From an uncultured Saprospiraceae bacterium (GTDB lineage: Bacteria > Bacteroidota > Bacteroidia > Chitinophagales > Saprospiraceae), in assembly GCA_937944245.1 (NCBI GenBank), contig CALDYY010000056.1, positions 1 through 64,000 of the forward strand: a DNA stretch of 64,000 nucleotides, given 5' to 3'. Positions 10,501 to 19,812 of this stretch are shown here, one piece after another. The first letter of the stretch is position 1, and every line of letters begins with the position of its first letter. The notes below the pieces were generated by a model. That model was not told the origin of the DNA, searched no databases, and worked only from the letters and a program-made list of their open reading frames with translations. A program made the translations under genes and the position numbers.

Positions 10501-13500
10501 CGCAAGACACTATTAGGCAAATAGGAGCTGGAATGTATCAAGTCACCATCACGGATGCTGATAATTGTACGGCTTCCACATCCGTTACGATTGCTCAACC
10601 TGATTCTTTGTTGGCAACACTTCAAATAGAAGATACGGCTTGTCCTGGTGTAAGTAGTGGAATCGCCAATGTTACAGCCAGAGGAGGTACTTCACCTTAT
10701 CGCTATGCATGGTCAAATGGCAGTGGTAATGTTAGAGAAATTATTAATTTAGGTAAAGGAAATTATGATGTAACCATAACGGATAATAACAATTGTACCA
10801 TAACTTTACCTTTCTCTATTAAAGAACCAGACTCTTTATTTATTACGTTCGTAGGCGTAAGTGGAGAAACTAGCGTAGGTGCAAGTAATGGCAGAGCTAC
10901 GGTTGTTGCAACTGGAGGTACTGCACCTTATCAATATAGGTGGGATAATGGAGCAACCACAGCTAGTGTTTCAAATTTAGCAGGAGGTATGCGTTCTGTA
11001 ACGGTCATTGACAGCAGAGGCTGTGCAAAAGTAGGAACAATAAGAATTAATGAAGCTGCTTGTACCATAAGTGCTTCTGTGAGTGGTACAAATGTAAGTT
11101 GCAATGGTGGAAATAACGGTACGGCAACAGTGCAGGTTAGCAATAGCAGTACACAGTTAACTTACAGATGGTCCAATGGAGCAAGGACACAAAATATTGA
11201 TGGTTTAACTGCTGGTAGTTATGCAGTTACTGTATCTGAGGCAAATGGCTGCGAAGCAGTGGGTTCTGTATTCATTGCTCAACCTGTCATTCTAGTAGCA
11301 AGCATTATCACCAAAACAGATGTAAATTGCGATGGTACATTGGGTACAGCCACTGCGACTGCTGCTGGTGGAACAGGCAATATCACCTATCGCTGGTCGA
11401 ATGGAGCTAACACTCCAAGCACTGCCAACTTAGCCGCAGGTAATTACACCGTAACGGCAACAGACCAAAATGGCTGTACAGCAATTACGAATACAACCAT
11501 TCGACCTGCAAATACATTAGGGATTACCCAGAGTGTGAACAACGTTACTTGTGCAGGTGAATCCAATGGAAGCATCACGATTAATGTTGCTGGTGCTACT
11601 GGTACGTTGAGCTACAGATGGCAAAATAACATCAGCACTACTAATTCAGCCAATCAATTAGCAGCAGGTAACTATCAAGTGACAGTTACTGATCAAGGTG
11701 GTTGTGAATCAGCTATTTCTGTTCGTGTGAATGAACCCTCTGCTTTGCAGATTGCTATCAATTCAACGAACGAAACCTCTGCCGGTGGAAATAATGGAAC
11801 AGCTATGCCAATGGTTGTTGGAGGTACTGCACCTTATCGCTATAATTGGAGTAATGGGGCAACTACTGCTAACGTAAATAATTTAGCACCAGGTACTTAT
11901 ACAGTAACAGTAACAGACCAAAATAACTGTACTGCTATGCGTTCCGTTACTATTGAACCTTCAAATCAATCTTGCGCAGGTTTTGATATCGAATTGGTAG
12001 CAAAAGATGCTACTTGTGCCAATGAAAATAATGGTTCAGTGCAAGTGGGAAATGTAGGCAGTAACGGACCTCTGCGCTATCTATGGTCAACAGGCGATAC
12101 AATTAGAGCAGTCAATAACTTACTTCCGGGTAAATACAAAATTACAGTAACGGATGGTGTTGGTTGCACCAGTATTGATTCAGTGATGGTTAACTCTCCA
12201 TCACCTATTCAAGTGCAAGCTACGATATCGAATGTGGATTGTAATGATTTTGACAATGGAAGCATTTCTTTACAAGCGAATGGAGGGCAAGCGCCCTATA
12301 TTTTTGCTTGGTCTATAGACAATAATGGAGGCAATCAACGTCAGCAATTATCAGCAGGTAACTATTTGGTTACGATTACTGATGCAAGCAGATGTAATGT
12401 TGTCGAAACTTTTACCATAGGTGTTGCACCAGATAGAATTCCGCCGACAGTTCGCGTTAAGCCAGCAACCATTTACCTTGATAATTTTGGAACAGCCGAT
12501 TTAACTGTTGATATGATAGATAATGGTAGTAATGATAATTGCGCTATTGCCTTGAGAAGTTTGAGCAGAACAAAATTTAATTGTCAGGATTTAGGTGCTG
12601 TGAATGTGATGTTTAAGGTAACGGATAAAAATGGAAATGTGGATTCGATGATGGCAACCGTCAATGTGTTAGACACTATTAAGCCATTCATCAACTGCTT
12701 AAATCAGGATATTGTTATTAGAGATTGCAAAGCAGATAGAACCATTACGTTCCTCACGCCCGAAGCATTCGACAACTGCGGTGATGCACTTACGCCAACT
12801 TTAGTGACGGGGCTGCCAAGCGGTTCAATTTTCCCTCCAGGCTTAACGGAACAAATGTTTATGGTAAGAGATGCTGCTGGCAACGAAGCTAGATGTGCTT
12901 TCAATGTAGATTTTAGGGTGTTGGAAGTCAATTTGGTCGCTAACGAACCAAGTTGCCATAACTTTGCTGATGGAAGTATTACCGCCAATGTAATTAACAG
13001 TTCAGGCACAATTTTCTATGATTGGAATAATGGTAGAAAAACCAAAACAAATACTGGATTAACAGCTGGAAACTACACCCTAACGGTTGTGGATGCGCAG
13101 GGTTGTACACGCATTGAAACCATTAGGTTAAACCAACCAGAACCGTTGGAGGTAAACATTGAAACGATTATCAATCCTTCACCCGACCAAAACAATGGTG
13201 CAATTAAAGCCAAAGTCTTAGGAGGGAAAGCTCCTTATAAAGTGCAATGGGTTAAAATAGAGGCAACACAAACCCTTGTTGTTGGCAATGAGTTGGAGAT
13301 TATAAACTTAGTGCCAGGAATGTACCGATTGAGTGTAGAAGATGCTTCAGGTTGCTTCTCTACTTCTGATTTAGTGAGTTTAGAAGTCAGTAGCACTAAT
13401 AGATTCGATGTGGACTATCATGTAGCGTTGAATCCAAATCCTACTTCGGGATTAGTTTTCTTGGAGTTGCAGCAAGACCAATCAAGACCATATACCGTAA

Positions 13501-13664
13501 CACTTTTTGACTTAACGGGTAGAAGATTGGAGGTGTTAGTTCACTCAGATTATCGCAGTGCGCAAACTTTTGATTTGTCCAAATATCAGAATGGTATTTA
13601 TTTTTTGCGCATCCAAATCGCAGACCAAATACTAACTAAACGACTTGTGATTTTGAAAGAATAA
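7599..13664 (+). CDS. Giant SprB-repeat surface protein with HYR-like domains and T9SS type A sorting domain
   Basis: ORF track starts at 7467, but the signal peptide (MKRFYLLFFILGLPLFLKAQC) begins at ATG 7599. About 21 units of the form Y-x-WSNGATTx..NLxAGxYTVTVTDxNGC; HYR-like segment near residues encoded at 12.4-12.9 kb; C-terminus NPNPTSGLVFLEL...YQNGIYFLRIQ...KRLVILKE. Confidence 0.92.
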   Translation: MKRFYLLFFILGLPLFLKAQCVPDATFSNQPIGLYPSALSDQQIAQGLVTAEACKGANLNVVFTLVFDKQVFGATIDSIRMSNVVGLPPGITWQAPSLSISQKGLACFVLTGTPRANAQARDYQITFKALAWLNGGATPSNVDFPGTLVQGKYIIRVREAVDCCKLSLETTNTPAVCLTTNNGQAGVTVNNATGAIKYQWDAATGNQTTQIATGLKAGTYAVTVSDAIGCTATASVTVGVRIGSVDFGIRLDNEAGCARRGKATIINTTGRAPFTYAWSNGTTTISADNLAPGNYTATVTDNTGCNNIKSITIPGDPNAINFTVNTQNTSCSDRNDGSAEVSIVGGTAGATFAWSTGATTARITGLAPGSYTVTVTKDGCSAEEMVTVQAAALASVTINSDGSSCTGGLPTAITAVGTGGNGGFTYSWSNGVNLARINTPAAGSYTVTATDSRGCQATRSITLSGERRDPITLTARSNQVSCNATEDGSAMVTAVGGDGNYNYLWSNGRTTASITNIAPGSYTVTVSDNSGCTTTQAVTVGKVQTFTLSADLNSVNCGTLANGRITLTPNRGAITDYTFNWSNGATTASINSLRAGNYNVTVTEMSTGCIVTNQYTIVESNPLTISNLSVNDVLCNGDATGRATITVAGGSGTFTYAWSNGATTAQVTNLRAGSYTVTATDQNGCSIERGITVGQPERIVPNASAMNEMIANDGSATADPTGGRQPYTFLWSKEGNSNFSRTTRTINNLSPGQYTLRVLDANSCSMTQTVVVAPSNCTAINISANTVAPTCNGVIGSISVTVEGGNSPYTYAWSNGKTTATIDSLQPGEYCVTVTDRDGCPSNRCFTVNDLSKFEVRVTDIRPVTCVGGRNGSITVAAGVGSFTYRWSNGINERTINNLSAGNYTVTVTNSAGCQVTETVRLNAPDSIVARITSKMDASCVGLLNGMTSVGVVGGKAPFTYRWSTGATQDTIRQIGAGMYQVTITDADNCTASTSVTIAQPDSLLATLQIEDTACPGVSSGIANVTARGGTSPYRYAWSNGSGNVREIINLGKGNYDVTITDNNNCTITLPFSIKEPDSLFITFVGVSGETSVGASNGRATVVATGGTAPYQYRWDNGATTASVSNLAGGMRSVTVIDSRGCAKVGTIRINEAACTISASVSGTNVSCNGGNNGTATVQVSNSSTQLTYRWSNGARTQNIDGLTAGSYAVTVSEANGCEAVGSVFIAQPVILVASIITKTDVNCDGTLGTATATAAGGTGNITYRWSNGANTPSTANLAAGNYTVTATDQNGCTAITNTTIRPANTLGITQSVNNVTCAGESNGSITINVAGATGTLSYRWQNNISTTNSANQLAAGNYQVTVTDQGGCESAISVRVNEPSALQIAINSTNETSAGGNNGTAMPMVVGGTAPYRYNWSNGATTANVNNLAPGTYTVTVTDQNNCTAMRSVTIEPSNQSCAGFDIELVAKDATCANENNGSVQVGNVGSNGPLRYLWSTGDTIRAVNNLLPGKYKITVTDGVGCTSIDSVMVNSPSPIQVQATISNVDCNDFDNGSISLQANGGQAPYIFAWSIDNNGGNQRQQLSAGNYLVTITDASRCNVVETFTIGVAPDRIPPTVRVKPATIYLDNFGTADLTVDMIDNGSNDNCAIALRSLSRTKFNCQDLGAVNVMFKVTDKNGNVDSMMATVNVLDTIKPFINCLNQDIVIRDCKADRTITFLTPEAFDNCGDALTPTLVTGLPSGSIFPPGLTEQMFMVRDAAGNEARCAFNVDFRVLEVNLVANEPSCHNFADGSITANVINSSGTIFYDWNNGRKTKTNTGLTAGNYTLTVVDAQGCTRIETIRLNQPEPLEVNIETIINPSPDQNNGAIKAKVLGGKAPYKVQWVKIEATQTLVVGNELEIINLVPGMYRLSVEDASGCFSTSDLVSLEVSSTNRFDVDYHVALNPNPTSGLVFLELQQDQSRPYTVTLFDLTGRRLEVLVHSDYRSAQTFDLSKYQNGIYFLRIQIADQILTKRLVILKE

Positions 13665-13678
13665 TGCTTTCTATACAA

Positions 13679-13722
13679 ATAGCTTCTGGCACTGGGTGTT
13701 TTTTACTTTGTGCTAGAGCTAT
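13679..13722 (+). terminator. Imperfect hairpin downstream of SprB-repeat gene
   Basis: ATAGCTTCTGGCAC ... GTGCTAGAGCTAT inverted repeat about 15 bp after the stop codon. Confidence 0.5.
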
Positions 13723-13957
13723 CTTCATTATGTACGCTTCCATTCATTGAACATCAGCACAGATTTAGGTGGTTATGAATTTTATTGTTTGACTATTTAT
13801 TTTTAACATTTTCTTAAAAATTAAATAGTGAATTTTAACATTTCATTTCCAATTGCAGTCAAAAAACTACCATTTACTCATTACATATTTTGTGTTAAAA
13901 TAAAAAATCCAAATTTCGTTTTTATTGTTATATTTGTAACATAAATCATTAGCGTGT

Positions 13958-14197
13958 ATGAGAACCACCGATTCAAGTAAATTTCAGTTGCGAAGGCGAC
14001 TGGTCAGGGCAAAGGCAATTTTAGAAAAGTCTATTAAACGGATTATGGAATTGAACAAAGTTAACAGGTTCAAAACAGATGCCGAAGAAGAACTGATGGA
14101 AGAAGAATTGAGATTACTCAATCGAATTGCCGATCAACAAGCTCAATTGATACGAGCTTATGAGAATCAACTACAAGGAGAAAAAGTTTTTAATTAA
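13958..14197 (+). CDS. Small hypothetical protein (79 aa, highly charged helical)
   Basis: Clear ORF preceded by TATATTTG-like -7 element (13929-13936) and followed by a hairpin terminator. Confidence 0.7.
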   Translation: MRTTDSSKFQLRRRLVRAKAILEKSIKRIMELNKVNRFKTDAEEELMEEELRLLNRIADQQAQLIRAYENQLQGEKVFN

Positions 14198-14206
14198 ATT
14201 GAGAGC

Positions 14207-14234
14207 AAGGCTATTCGGATAACTGAATAGCCTT
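14207..14234. terminator. Bidirectional hairpin terminator
   Basis: Perfect AAGGCTATTC / GAATAGCCTT stem between convergent genes. Confidence 0.75.
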
Positions 14235-14251
14235 AAATGTTGTATGGTGCT

Positions 14252-14713
14252 TCAAGCATATTCATCAAGCGTCTTCCAAACCATATGCGTTTCGTAGCCT
14301 TTGCGAATTAAATACTGTGCCACTTTTTGCCTAGCTTCATTAGAAGTATCCTCATTCAATTTTTTACTTATTAAGAGGCGAATACTTGCCAAATAATCTT
14401 CTTCTAAAATTTCTTCTAATCCCTTTTTTATGCAGTAGTCAGAAATTTGACGCGCTTTAAGTTGTTGCTTTATTTTTATGCGTCCCCATTGCTTGACCCT
14501 AAATTTTCCTCTGGCAAAGGAGCGCGCAAAACGTTCTTCATTTAAGTAATTCTCCTCCACTAGCAATGCCATAATTTCCTCTAAATCATCACCATAAACA
14601 GACAATTCCAATAATTTAGAACGCACCTCCTGATGGCAGCGATCTTGATAAACACAGTAGTGCTGCAATTTGAGCAATACTTCCTGCTTAGTTAATGAAC
14701 CTTGTTTTTTCAA
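14252..14713 (-). CDS. recX: Regulatory protein RecX
   Basis: 153 aa; RCHQEVRSKLLELSVYGDDLEEIMALLVEENYLNEERFARSFARGKFRVKQWGRIKIKQQLKARQIS is RecX-like. Confidence 0.88.
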   Translation of the reverse strand: MKKQGSLTKQEVLLKLQHYCVYQDRCHQEVRSKLLELSVYGDDLEEIMALLVEENYLNEERFARSFARGKFRVKQWGRIKIKQQLKARQISDYCIKKGLEEILEEDYLASIRLLISKKLNEDTSNEARQKVAQYLIRKGYETHMVWKTLDEYA

Positions 14714-14812
14714 ATGTAATTTTTGCTTTTTGTATTTATTTACCAGCTTCTTATTCGTAAAGATACCATACTTGCGGTGTTCAATTAGTTAGACCTTTTT
14801 TAGAGATTTCAA

Positions 14813-15607
14813 CTAGGCTTTTCTTAATGTTTGTGAAATGGCTAGTGAAATTATTATCAACACTACCCCCAAACTCAACCAAAGCAACAAACTTGTTTTT
14901 TGCTCAAATAGCCAAACGTACATTGTGCTACCTAAAACTCCCCCAATGATAGAACCAATTATTGGTACAGGTGCATAAGTCCAATTAGAATTGCCTTTGC
15001 CTTGAATAGGTAACAAAAAGTGCATAATGCGCGGTCCTAAGTCGCGCGCAGGATTGATAGCATATCCTGTTGTACCACCTAAGGAAAGACCAATAGCAAG
15101 AATCAATAACCCAACAATCAAAGGATTTAGCCCTTCTGTGAATTGATTTGTACCGATGAATAGCAGTGCCATAATAAGGAAAAAAGTACCAATAATTTCA
15201 CTGAGTAAATTTGCCCAAAAACTAGGAACAGCGGGTGCAGTACAAAAAATAGCCAACTTAGTACTTTTATCTTCCGTTTGTCCCCAATGGGGTAAATAAT
15301 GAAGCCACACAATGGTTGCACCCAACATAGCACCGATAAATTGTCCTGCAATATAAGTGGGTACATCCGACCAAGGAAAAGTACCAATGGCAGCAAAAGC
15401 AATCGTAACGGCAGGGTTGAGGTGTGCACCACTAATCTGTCCAGCAGCATAAATACCTAACATTACGCCCATCGCCCAACCAAAAGTAATGACAATCCAT
15501 CCACCTTGATTGGCAAAGGATTTGTTTAAAACAACACCTGCTACTACGCCACCGCCTAAGATAATAAGCACCATAGTACCAATAATTTCACCTACAAAGG
15601 GAGACAT
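14813..15607 (-). CDS. MIP/aquaporin family protein (aquaporin/glycerol facilitator)
   Basis: Two NPA motifs (GAHLNPAVTIAF; GYAINPARDLGPR) and six hydrophobic segments. Confidence 0.94.
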   Translation of the reverse strand: MSPFVGEIIGTMVLIILGGGVVAGVVLNKSFANQGGWIVITFGWAMGVMLGIYAAGQISGAHLNPAVTIAFAAIGTFPWSDVPTYIAGQFIGAMLGATIVWLHYLPHWGQTEDKSTKLAIFCTAPAVPSFWANLLSEIIGTFFLIMALLFIGTNQFTEGLNPLIVGLLILAIGLSLGGTTGYAINPARDLGPRIMHFLLPIQGKGNSNWTYAPVPIIGSIIGGVLGSTMYVWLFEQKTSLLLWLSLGVVLIIISLAISQTLRKA

Positions 15608-15815
15608 ATTTTCTTTAATTTATTTTGTGTAAAAAATAGAAGGGCAATATAGAGAAATAATAAAATGAAAAGCATATCTGATATGTTTTTATTGGGTTAT
15701 TATAGTGTTTTTTAAAATTAAAGATTGATTATTAACAAGATTAATATATACTCAACCTAAGTCTCCTGAGATTGTATAGATATTCTTGATATAAAGCATA
15801 TTATAGTTTAACTTT

Positions 15816-15971
15816 AGAGCATGTTTAAATTTTTAATTACTGAAAATCAATATTTTATGAACCTGACTTCTGGAAGGCTTAGTCATTTAGCCCGCTAAAT
15901 TCCCTCGCCTTCCTATTGTCAGAACCACAAACTATTGATTTTCACTTAAAGAAAATTTTTAAACAAGCTCT
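15816..15971. repeat. MITE-like 156-bp hairpin element, copy 1
   Basis: Bounded by AGAGC(A)TGTTTAAA ... TTTAAACAAGCTCT; near-identical 156-bp copy at 38113-38268; internal halves are inverted repeats of each other. Confidence 0.8.
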
Positions 15972-16041
15972 AAGCAGATGATTCTTTAGCGTACAGCAAA
16001 AAAATTAAAGTTATTACACATAAAAATGTAACAGCGTAATT

Positions 16042-16635
16042 ATGCCAGTTAGAAAAATATTAGTTCTTTTTTTTCATCCTCGATTTGAGGACAGCAGAGC
16101 AAACAAAGCACTTATAAAAGCCATTTCTACTATTGAAAATGTTACTATCAGAGATATGTATGAGCAATACCCTGATTTTAATATTGACGTAAAGCAAGAA
16201 CAAAAATTGTTGCTAAAGCATGACATCATCGTTTGGCAACATCCCTTTTTTTGGTACAACTGTCCGCCTTTGATGAAACAATGGATTGATTTGGTGTTAG
16301 AGCTAGGGTGGGCTTATGGTAGAAATGGTCAAAACTTAGAAGGTAAACATATTTTTAATGTGATTACTTCTGGCGGAAGTTTAGAAGTGTATCAAAAAAC
16401 AGGTAGAAATCGCTTTACTTATCGGGAATTTCTTAATTCTTTCGACCAAACTGCTTATCTGTGTCACATGCACTATCTGCCTCCTTTTCTTGTGCCTGCT
16501 GCGGGCAGACTAACAGAGGAGGAACTTAACATATATAGTGAAAACTATTGCAAGATATTAAAAGTAATTCAACAACCCGATTTTGATTTTACCCAATTGC
16601 AGGAAATTGTTTATTTTAATGATTTTAAATTATAA
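16042..16635 (+). CDS. NAD(P)H-dependent oxidoreductase, flavodoxin-like fold (KefF/YwrO-like)
   Basis: KILVLFFHPRFEDSRANKAL, DIIVWQHPFFWYNCPPLMKQWIDLVLELGWAYG; immediately upstream of KefC-like gene. Confidence 0.9.
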   Translation: MPVRKILVLFFHPRFEDSRANKALIKAISTIENVTIRDMYEQYPDFNIDVKQEQKLLLKHDIIVWQHPFFWYNCPPLMKQWIDLVLELGWAYGRNGQNLEGKHIFNVITSGGSLEVYQKTGRNRFTYREFLNSFDQTAYLCHMHYLPPFLVPAAGRLTEEELNIYSENYCKILKVIQQPDFDFTQLQEIVYFNDFKL

Positions 16636-16638
16636 ACT

Positions 16639-18525
16639 ATGAATGGATCTATACTTCAGAATAGCGTTATTTTTCTTGGTGCAGCCTTAATTTGTGTGCC
16701 CATAGCAAAAAGGTTGGGCATAGGTAGCGTGATTGGCTATTTGTTTGGGGGTATCCTGATTGGTCCTTTTGTGCTAGGCTGGGTAGGTAGTGAAGGAGAG
16801 GATATTATGCACGCCGCAGAATTTGGCGTAGTGATGATGCTTTTTTTAATTGGCTTAGAACTAAACCCACAATCCTTTTGGAATATGCGCAAATCCATAT
16901 TAGGAATGGGAGGGGCGCAAATGGTATTTACCTCGCTCTTGATTTTTCCTTTTTTGCGTTATTTTTGGGATTTCTCCTTTAATGCCAGTGTGGCGATTGC
17001 GCTTTCTTTTGCTATGTCCTCTACGGCTATTGTGCTACAAACCCTAAAAGAAAAAGGGCTTTCTCAAACACAAGCAGGTAGAGCGTCTTTTGCAGTGTTG
17101 CTATTGCAGGATATTGCTGTTATCCCTATACTTGCGTTGCTGCCTTTATTGGCTATTGGTACAGTAAATAATACTAAATCTGAACATGACCATCCCAACT
17201 TTATCTCTGACTTAGATGCTGGCTACGCTACCTTAGTTATTGTTGGTGTTGTTTTATTCATCTATCTGGCAGGTAGATTTTTGATTAATCCTTTTTTGCA
17301 TTTTATCGCCAAAGTCAGAATGCGTGAACTGTTCACCATTTCTGCTTTGTTTATTGTTATTGGCGTTTCTTGGTTAATGGAGCAAGTAGGTATCAGCCCT
17401 GCTTTGGGGGCTTTCATGGCGGGTGTTGTCCTTGCAAATAGTGAATTTCGGCATGAATTGGAAAGCAATGTTGAACCCTTTAAAGGGGTGTTACTAGGTT
17501 TATTCTTCACGGCAGTGGGTTCAACCATAAATTTTGATATTATATTTGCTCAGCCCTTAAATATTATTTCTTTTGTTTTATCTATTATGTTTATTAAGGC
17601 GTTGGTGCTATTGGTGATTGGGCAATTTTTTCGCTTAACACCTGACCAAGATATACTTTTTGCATTGCTTTTGGCACAACTTGGAGAATTTGCTTTTGTG
17701 TTACTCGCTACCGCTAGACAACTGAATATTACAGATGCCGTTTCTTCTGATTTCCTGATGGCATCTGTAACCGTCAGTATGATTCTTTCGCCTATTTTGT
17801 TGTATCTTAATGAAAAATTTATTGCGCCTCGTTTTGGGGTGAAAGAATCACTTTCACTAGCTGCTATGGATCATATTGAAGAAGAAAATGAGGTAATTAT
17901 TGCAGGTTTTGGACATTTTGGCAGCACCGTTGGGCGATTTTTGAGGGCTAATGGCGTATATGCTACTGTCTTGGATAGCGATAGTGACCGAGTGATGTTA
18001 CTGCGAAAAATGGGTTTTAAGGTGTTTTATGGGGATGCTACTCGATTAGATTTGTTGGTAGCTGCTGGTGCTGAAAAAGCAAAAGTGCTTATTTGTGCTA
18101 TTGACGACCCAGAGAAAAGCATGGAATTGGTGGACATTGTGCAAAAACATTTTCCTCATCTCAAAATTTTTATGCGCACCAAAAACCGCTACTATGCCTA
18201 TGAAATGCTAGATAGAGGGATAGAAAACGTTTACAGAGAAACCTTAGAAACTTCTGTAAATTTGGGAGTAGATGTACTACATGAAATGGGATTAAGGAAA
18301 TATACATTAACGCGAAAAGCATCAGAATTTATAAAACACGATAAAGAATCAACAAAGAAATTAGCTAAAAGTCGCCATGACCACGATGATTATATCCTGC
18401 GAGTGAAAGAGGAAATAGAATGGCAGGAAAAACTATTGTCAGAAGATATTACTTTCTTTGATTTTAAGCACGATACTGCTTGGGAAGCACCAAGCAGACA
18501 ACAACCATCAGCAAAAGCAAGCTAA
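16639..18525 (+). CDS. Monovalent cation:proton antiporter-2 family, KefB/KefC-type with RCK/TrkA-N domain
   Basis: 628 aa; CPA2 membrane domain plus VIIAGFGHFGSTVGRFLRANGVYATVLDSD Rossmann motif. Confidence 0.93.
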   Translation: MNGSILQNSVIFLGAALICVPIAKRLGIGSVIGYLFGGILIGPFVLGWVGSEGEDIMHAAEFGVVMMLFLIGLELNPQSFWNMRKSILGMGGAQMVFTSLLIFPFLRYFWDFSFNASVAIALSFAMSSTAIVLQTLKEKGLSQTQAGRASFAVLLLQDIAVIPILALLPLLAIGTVNNTKSEHDHPNFISDLDAGYATLVIVGVVLFIYLAGRFLINPFLHFIAKVRMRELFTISALFIVIGVSWLMEQVGISPALGAFMAGVVLANSEFRHELESNVEPFKGVLLGLFFTAVGSTINFDIIFAQPLNIISFVLSIMFIKALVLLVIGQFFRLTPDQDILFALLLAQLGEFAFVLLATARQLNITDAVSSDFLMASVTVSMILSPILLYLNEKFIAPRFGVKESLSLAAMDHIEEENEVIIAGFGHFGSTVGRFLRANGVYATVLDSDSDRVMLLRKMGFKVFYGDATRLDLLVAAGAEKAKVLICAIDDPEKSMELVDIVQKHFPHLKIFMRTKNRYYAYEMLDRGIENVYRETLETSVNLGVDVLHEMGLRKYTLTRKASEFIKHDKESTKKLAKSRHDHDDYILRVKEEIEWQEKLLSEDITFFDFKHDTAWEAPSRQQPSAKAS

Positions 18526-18593
18526 CGACATAGCGTTTATTTTATTCATTTTCTATAAAATGAATTTTATTTCATTAATTATAATTTTAAAAT

Positions 18594-19040
18594 ATGAGTT
18601 TAGAAGCAAAAATTGCAGAAGATTTAAAAACAGCAATGAAAGCTAAAGATGAAGCTGCAAAAAGAGGTATTCGCGCAATTAAGCAAGCTATTTTACTAGC
18701 CAAAACAGATGGTAGCGGTGAAGAATTAAACGAGGAAAAGGAAATTAAAATGCTACAAAAATTAGTTAAACAGCGCCGCGAATCATTAGAAATATACGAA
18801 AAACAGGGTAGGGAAGACCTTGCTGTGGTGGAGCGTGAAGAAATTGCAGTCATCGAAAAATACTTACCTGCGGCACTTAGCGACGAAGAATTGGAAGCCT
18901 ATATCAGGAAAGTGGTGCAAGAAGAAGGCGCAACTTCTGTAAAAGAAATGGGCAAAATTATGGCACGTGCCTCCAAAGAACTAGCCGGTAAAGCAGATGG
19001 AAAAGCCATTTCCGCTGCTGTGAAAAAGGTATTGAGTTAA
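18594..19040 (+). CDS. GatB/YqeY domain-containing protein
   Basis: 148 aa; KIAEDLKTAMKAKDEAAKRGIRAIKQAI ... EIAVIEKYLPAALSDEELEAYIRKVVQEEGA...GKIMARASKELAGKADGKAIS. Confidence 0.95.
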   Translation: MSLEAKIAEDLKTAMKAKDEAAKRGIRAIKQAILLAKTDGSGEELNEEKEIKMLQKLVKQRRESLEIYEKQGREDLAVVEREEIAVIEKYLPAALSDEELEAYIRKVVQEEGATSVKEMGKIMARASKELAGKADGKAISAAVKKVLS

Positions 19041-19050
19041 ACAAGTTGAG

Positions 19051-19084
19051 CGAATGAAATAATCGCAAGTGATTATTTCATTCG
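19051..19084 (+). terminator. Hairpin terminator downstream of yqeY-like gene
   Basis: Perfect CGAATGAAATAATC / GATTATTTCATTCG stem. Confidence 0.75.
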
Positions 19085-19181
19085 TCTATTTTATAATGCG
19101 AGATTTAATTATTGCCTAGAAAAACAACCATCTTAGTATGCTCTTTTTTGCAACTTATTGGTAAAAACTGTGCCAACATCT

Positions 19182-19595
19182 TTATTCCGCGCGCTTCCAT
19201 GTCTGCGTGCGATAGAAAACGCCGACATAACCTCTTACTTTTAGGTTGCCATCTTCCAACCAAATTTTGCAAGTGTAAGCCTTACCAACTTCAGGGTCGA
19301 GAATAGTGCCACTTTGCCAAACATTACCGCTTCTCGTCATATTTCTAACAATTTCCAAACCAATAATGGGCTTATCTTTACGGTCATCGGTACATAGGGT
19401 ACATGTTTTTTGAGCATCTTCTGTTTTTTCTAAGCCTACTATTTTACCATATGTTTTTCCATTTTTTTCGTAGAACTCTACTGTTGATCTAGCTTCACCC
19501 GTTCTGTCGTCAAAAGTTTTCCATTTCCCAAGAATGTTTTGTGCATTCAACATGCTAATTCCTAGTACAAACATCAATATCATCAGTGTTCGCAT
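19182..19595 (-). CDS. DUF2147 family secreted protein
   Basis: 137 aa; signal peptide; ILGKWKTFDDRTGEARSTVEFYEKNGKTYGKIVGL...GLEIVRNM...WQSGTILDPEVGKAYTCKIWLEDGNLKVRGYVG. Confidence 0.85.
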   Translation of the reverse strand: MRTLMILMFVLGISMLNAQNILGKWKTFDDRTGEARSTVEFYEKNGKTYGKIVGLEKTEDAQKTCTLCTDDRKDKPIIGLEIVRNMTRSGNVWQSGTILDPEVGKAYTCKIWLEDGNLKVRGYVGVFYRTQTWKRAE

Positions 19596-19812
19596 TATAA
19601 CTTTTATTTGATAAGTTAATAAGACAACATTGCCTTACTGCTATAAAAACAGTGTTTTGTGCAAAAAAAGTTTGTGTGCGCTATAATTTTTGTCCTGTCA
19701 AGTAAGTGTTAAATTTTTGGAGCAATACTTTGTTTTATCTAAAAATGATTTTTCTTTGCATTTAATTAGACTTTGTCTAAATAAAAATTGAATAAAATAA
19801 ATATAAAAAAGT

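Noticed and set aside
7610-13009. Antisense ORFs within the SprB-repeat gene (7610-7834, 7926-8228, 7967-8215, 10028-10222, 10931-11143, 12704-13009)
   Set aside because: They mirror the repeat composition of the plus-strand gene, which has clear domain signatures; no independent family signal.
18541-18575. AT-rich palindrome ATTCATTTTctatAAAATGAAT before the yqeY-like gene
   Set aside because: Short and low complexity; could be chance in AT-rich intergenic DNA.
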